Positions 6,325 through 8,278 of a DNA stretch of 8,278 bases are shown in pieces. The position numbers and the translations under genes were made by a program. The notes below the pieces were generated by a model, which worked only from the letters and a program-made list of their open reading frames with translations, did not search any database and was not told the DNA's origin. How positions within the stretch are numbered: the first letter of the stretch is position 1; each line of letters begins with the position of its first letter. The DNA is from Candidatus Saccharimonadota bacterium. GTDB lineage: Bacteria; Patescibacteriota; Saccharimonadia; Saccharimonadales; UBA4665. The stretch lies in NCBI GenBank assembly GCA_028289265.1, contig JAQGGU010000039.1, forward strand, positions 1-8,278, written 5' to 3'.

Positions 6325-6355
6325 ATCATATCTGTTATTTAGTAGCAAAGGTCAA
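6325..6355 (-). promoter_or_regulatory. rplS promoter (sigma-70 type)
   Basis: The minus strand has -35 TTGACC (6355-6350) and -10 TATGAT (6330-6325) with a 19-base spacer, longer than the 17-base optimum. The predicted start near 6318 gives a leader of about 36 bases with a Shine-Dalgarno. The spacing lowers confidence, but both hexamers are good. Confidence 0.55.
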
Positions 6356-6369
6356 AATTGCGTAAAAAT

Positions 6370-6388
6370 TGCTATACCGTGTCATAAT
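6370..6388 (+). promoter_or_regulatory. Possible extended -10 boxes for the 6390 gene
   Basis: Two overlapping extended -10-like sequences precede the gene: TGCTATACC (6370-6378), predicting +1 near 6385, and TGTCATAAT (6380-6388), predicting +1 near 6395. The first would leave about 5 bases before the ATG at 6390; the second would serve the ATG at 6399. Both imply a nearly leaderless message, in keeping with the absence of a Shine-Dalgarno. The area is divergent to the rplS promoter. Confidence 0.3.
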
Positions 6389-6389
6389 A

Positions 6390-6812
6390 ATGCGCGATAT
6401 GTCGTACTATACAGAGCGCATTTGGCAATTCAACAACCATAATTTAGGTCCTCGCGAAGGACAGATAATTCTTGATGAAGCGACCTGCCTAAGTGAAGAT
6501 AGCGTCGATTTCGGCCCGCTCTATGTTACCTCCGGTCTACAGCGACGCGATGTCATAGTTTTTTTAGGTTTTATTTCACAAACGGACAGCTCGCCTGACG
6601 ACACGCAAACCGGCTACATGGTGACCCACGTCGATAAGGATGGCTCGGGCATACTAGTCGCGAAAGATTTGATGAATCGTGACCCGGCATCATGGGTTAA
6701 TCCGCGGACGGTCGGCCTATGGAAAGCCCTCTCAGCCGAAGGCTATGGCTTGGAAGACTTCAGTTTATCCAGTCTGCAGAAACATATTGATACTCGCATC
6801 CTCGCCGCCTAG
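6390..6812 (+). CDS. Unrecognised small protein with an EF-hand-like loop
   Basis: I do not recognise this protein. From the ATG at 6390 it has 140 residues (MRDMSYYTERIWQFNN); an ATG at 6399 giving 137 residues is as plausible, and an in-frame TTG at 6369 is less so. No Shine-Dalgarno precedes any of them. The middle looks beta-rich (REGQIILDEATCL; GPLYVTSGLQRRDVIVFLGFISQT). Residues 82-93 read DKDGSGILVAKD, which fits the 12-residue EF-hand calcium loop at positions 1, 3, 5, 6, 8 and 12. A C-terminal helical part follows (VGLWKALSAEGYGLEDFSLSSLQKHIDTRI). No signal peptide or membrane helix is visible. It is divergent from rplS, and its TAG shares CTAG with the stop of the convergent pilus ATPase gene. 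Codon use and composition do not stand out from its neighbours by eye. Confidence 0.72.
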   Translation: MRDMSYYTERIWQFNNHNLGPREGQIILDEATCLSEDSVDFGPLYVTSGLQRRDVIVFLGFISQTDSSPDDTQTGYMVTHVDKDGSGILVAKDLMNRDPASWVNPRTVGLWKALSAEGYGLEDFSLSSLQKHIDTRILAA

Positions 6813-8278
6813 CCGACGACACGGAAGACTTCTTCGAGGGTGGTTTCACCACGCAGTGCTTTGAGCACGCCGTCTTGCAGCATAGTAAGCATACCTTCTT
6901 CTATGGCTTTTGCTTCAAGCATATCGGTTGTGACTTGTCCCGGTGGCAGGCGAAGCAGCTGCTGCACACCCGGAGTCATACGTAGCTGCTCGCGAATAGC
7001 GATCTGCCCAGTAAAACCGAACGGATGCTCGACGGAAGTACCCGGCCTGTAGAGCGTAATATTTTGTACATCGGGCCGTTCGTAATTCGGCGGCAAAGTG
7101 TCTATGATGGATTGCAGCTGCGCTTTCAGTCCCTCATCGGGTTGGTATGGCTGCCTGGTCGTTTCGTCGAGCCGGCGTACCAAACGCTGCGACATAATAA
7201 GGTGAATAGCCGAGGCGAATAATGGGTTGATCCCTATGTAATCGAGCATACGCGACAAGGCCGCAGACGCCGAACTGGCATGGAAGGTGCTGAGCACCAA
7301 GTGGCCAGTCAGGGCTGCCTGAAGAGCGGTGCGGGCAGTATCCTGGTCACGGATCTCACCAACCATGATTGTATCTGGGTCGAAGCGGAGTACGGCTCGT
7401 AATTTATCTGCGAAGCCCTTTTCATTATCGTCGCCCTTTACCGGAATCTGCACGACACCTGGCAGAAAGTACTCGACCGGATCTTCTAGGGTAATGATCT
7501 TTTTTTCTTCACTGTTCAGTGTCTCAATAAGGGAATACAGCGTCGTTGTCTTACCAGATCCCGTAGGACCGACGACCAGTACCATACCTGTCGGATGCTT
7601 TATGACGTCATCAACCACTTCCCGCTCTGCAGGCGATAGCCCGAGCTTATCAAGGTTGAGTAGCTCAATATGCAAGTTGAATAAACGCATCACAACATCC
7701 TGACCATAGACTGTGGGAATAGTCTCTACACGGAGGTTGACTGTTACTTCCTCGCCAGTAGCCATACGATACGTCGTATTGATGTGGCCGCTCTGCGCGT
7801 CAGGAGCCGAGGTGGAAATATTGGCTGCAATCGCTACCGATGACATCAGTTGGCGGTACTTGTCAGCCGCAAGTTCTGCTATGGGGTGGAGAATGCCATC
7901 GACGCGGAAACGTATGCGAACGCCGTCTTTTTGGTTCTCAAAGTGCAAGTCTGATGCCTTGAGCTGGTAGGCCTGCTTGACGAGATACGCCAGCATGTCA
8001 TCAGCAAGCACTTGTTGCAACGTCGCCGACACCGAATGGAATAGCTCCTCATTGCTGGCGACAGCAATTTCGACATCGGCATACTCGATTTTCTTAGGAG
8101 GGTTGTGCAAACGGAGGTATTCTCGGTAGCCGGTTTCCGAAATAATGGCATACGTCACGCGCTTGTCGGTATACCGCCGGCGGAGCTCATCCATAGCCTG
8201 CTTTGAGGTGGTCGTGGTAATACCGAAGTATATATTACTAGCATCAACCTGTAGCGGCACGATGCGCAGGTTGACCAT
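6809..8278 (-). CDS. pilB: Type IV pilus assembly ATPase PilB / GspE family (5' partial)
   Basis: This hexameric ATPase drives pilin polymerisation at the inner face of the cytoplasmic membrane. The visible 489 residues hold part of the N-terminal T2SSE_N domain (about 1-60, RIVPLQVDASNIYFGITT), the N2 domain (about 90-205, with KASDLHFENQKDGVRIRFRVDG) and the RecA-like core: Walker A GPTGSGKTT (237-245), Asp box IITLEDPVEY (261-270), Walker B region DTIMVGEIRDQDTARTALQAALTGH (302-326) and His box LVLSTFHA (327-334). The reading frame reaches the right edge, where an ATG happens to lie. Because the N-terminal domain begins in its middle, this is probably an internal Met and the gene is truncated by the window. 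The two CxxC pairs of the zinc-binding C-terminal subdomain are absent (RRLDETTRQPY and LYRPGTSVEHPFG occupy these places), and I find no cysteine in the visible protein. The convergent neighbour overlaps its stop codon. PilB is favoured over secretion GspE by the likely organism, not by the sequence alone. Confidence 0.93.
   Translation of the reverse strand: MVNLRIVPLQVDASNIYFGITTTTSKQAMDELRRRYTDKRVTYAIISETGYREYLRLHNPPKKIEYADVEIAVASNEELFHSVSATLQQVLADDMLAYLVKQAYQLKASDLHFENQKDGVRIRFRVDGILHPIAELAADKYRQLMSSVAIAANISTSAPDAQSGHINTTYRMATGEEVTVNLRVETIPTVYGQDVVMRLFNLHIELLNLDKLGLSPAEREVVDDVIKHPTGMVLVVGPTGSGKTTTLYSLIETLNSEEKKIITLEDPVEYFLPGVVQIPVKGDDNEKGFADKLRAVLRFDPDTIMVGEIRDQDTARTALQAALTGHLVLSTFHASSASAALSRMLDYIGINPLFASAIHLIMSQRLVRRLDETTRQPYQPDEGLKAQLQSIIDTLPPNYERPDVQNITLYRPGTSVEHPFGFTGQIAIREQLRMTPGVQQLLRLPPGQVTTDMLEAKAIEEGMLTMLQDGVLKALRGETTLEEVFRVVG

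Noticed and set aside
6296..6325. TACACT / AGTGTA inverted repeat near the rplS promoter, as an autoregulatory leader hairpin for L19.
   Set aside because: One arm overlaps the -10 box and is not transcribed; the loop is 18 bases and the stem only six pairs.
7329..7970. Plus-strand open frames opposite the pilus ATPase gene.
   Set aside because: Low-complexity Ser/Thr-rich translations with no ribosome sites; shadows of a well-conserved gene.
1..8278. tRNA genes, CRISPR arrays, insertion sequences, toxin-antitoxin or defence genes.
   Set aside because: By eye I found no tRNA-like cloverleaf, regularly spaced repeats, transposase or integrase motifs, or defence domains. A tRNAscan, CRISPR finder and HMM search would confirm.

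Overview
This 8.3 kb window looks like a bacterial chromosome segment, gene-dense and of moderate GC, with housekeeping genes rather than mobile DNA. The style of the proteins suggests a Patescibacteria/CPR genome, with Saccharibacteria (TM7) as my best guess: a compact NusA, an M1 aminopeptidase, a compact rplS/rnhB/yraN neighbourhood, a type IV pilus ATPase and short unrecognised ORFs. This is inference from gene content and style, not a phylogenetic result. I see no tRNA, rRNA, CRISPR array, insertion sequence or integrase.

Layout. Positions 5-31 hold a perfect CIRCE operator with a -35 box in its spacer. It probably controls a heat-shock gene that reads leftward out of the window. Next, nusA (106-1266, minus) has its own sigma-70-type promoter and a terminator-shaped hairpin right at the 5' end of its transcript. 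A divergent intergenic region of about 205 bp separates it from a large M1 zinc aminopeptidase gene (1472-4057, plus). That gene converges on, and overlaps by 56 bp, a tightly packed leftward operon: rnhB (RNase HII), a DUF1653 protein, yraN (UPF0102) and an unrecognised 185-aa protein. Every junction in this operon is an overlap of 1-14 bases. rplS (ribosomal protein L19, with a C-terminal extension) lies upstream of it as a separate unit with its own promoter and a strong terminator. Divergent from rplS is a small unrecognised gene (6390-6812, plus) whose stop codon overlaps that of a convergent GspE/PilB-type ATPase gene (6809-8278, minus). The ATPase gene runs to the right edge and is probably 5'-truncated.

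Function. nusA and rplS serve transcription and translation. rnhB removes ribonucleotides and RNA-DNA hybrids, and yraN is a conserved partner of unknown role. The aminopeptidase turns over peptides in the cytoplasm. The ATPase powers assembly of type IV pili, which small-genome episymbionts often keep. The points most worth a second look are the possible nusA attenuator, the CIRCE/-35 arrangement, the apparently leaderless start of rnhB, the loss of the zinc-binding cysteines in the pilus ATPase, and the two unrecognised proteins, one with an EF-hand-like loop. I did not find a clearly new multi-gene system.
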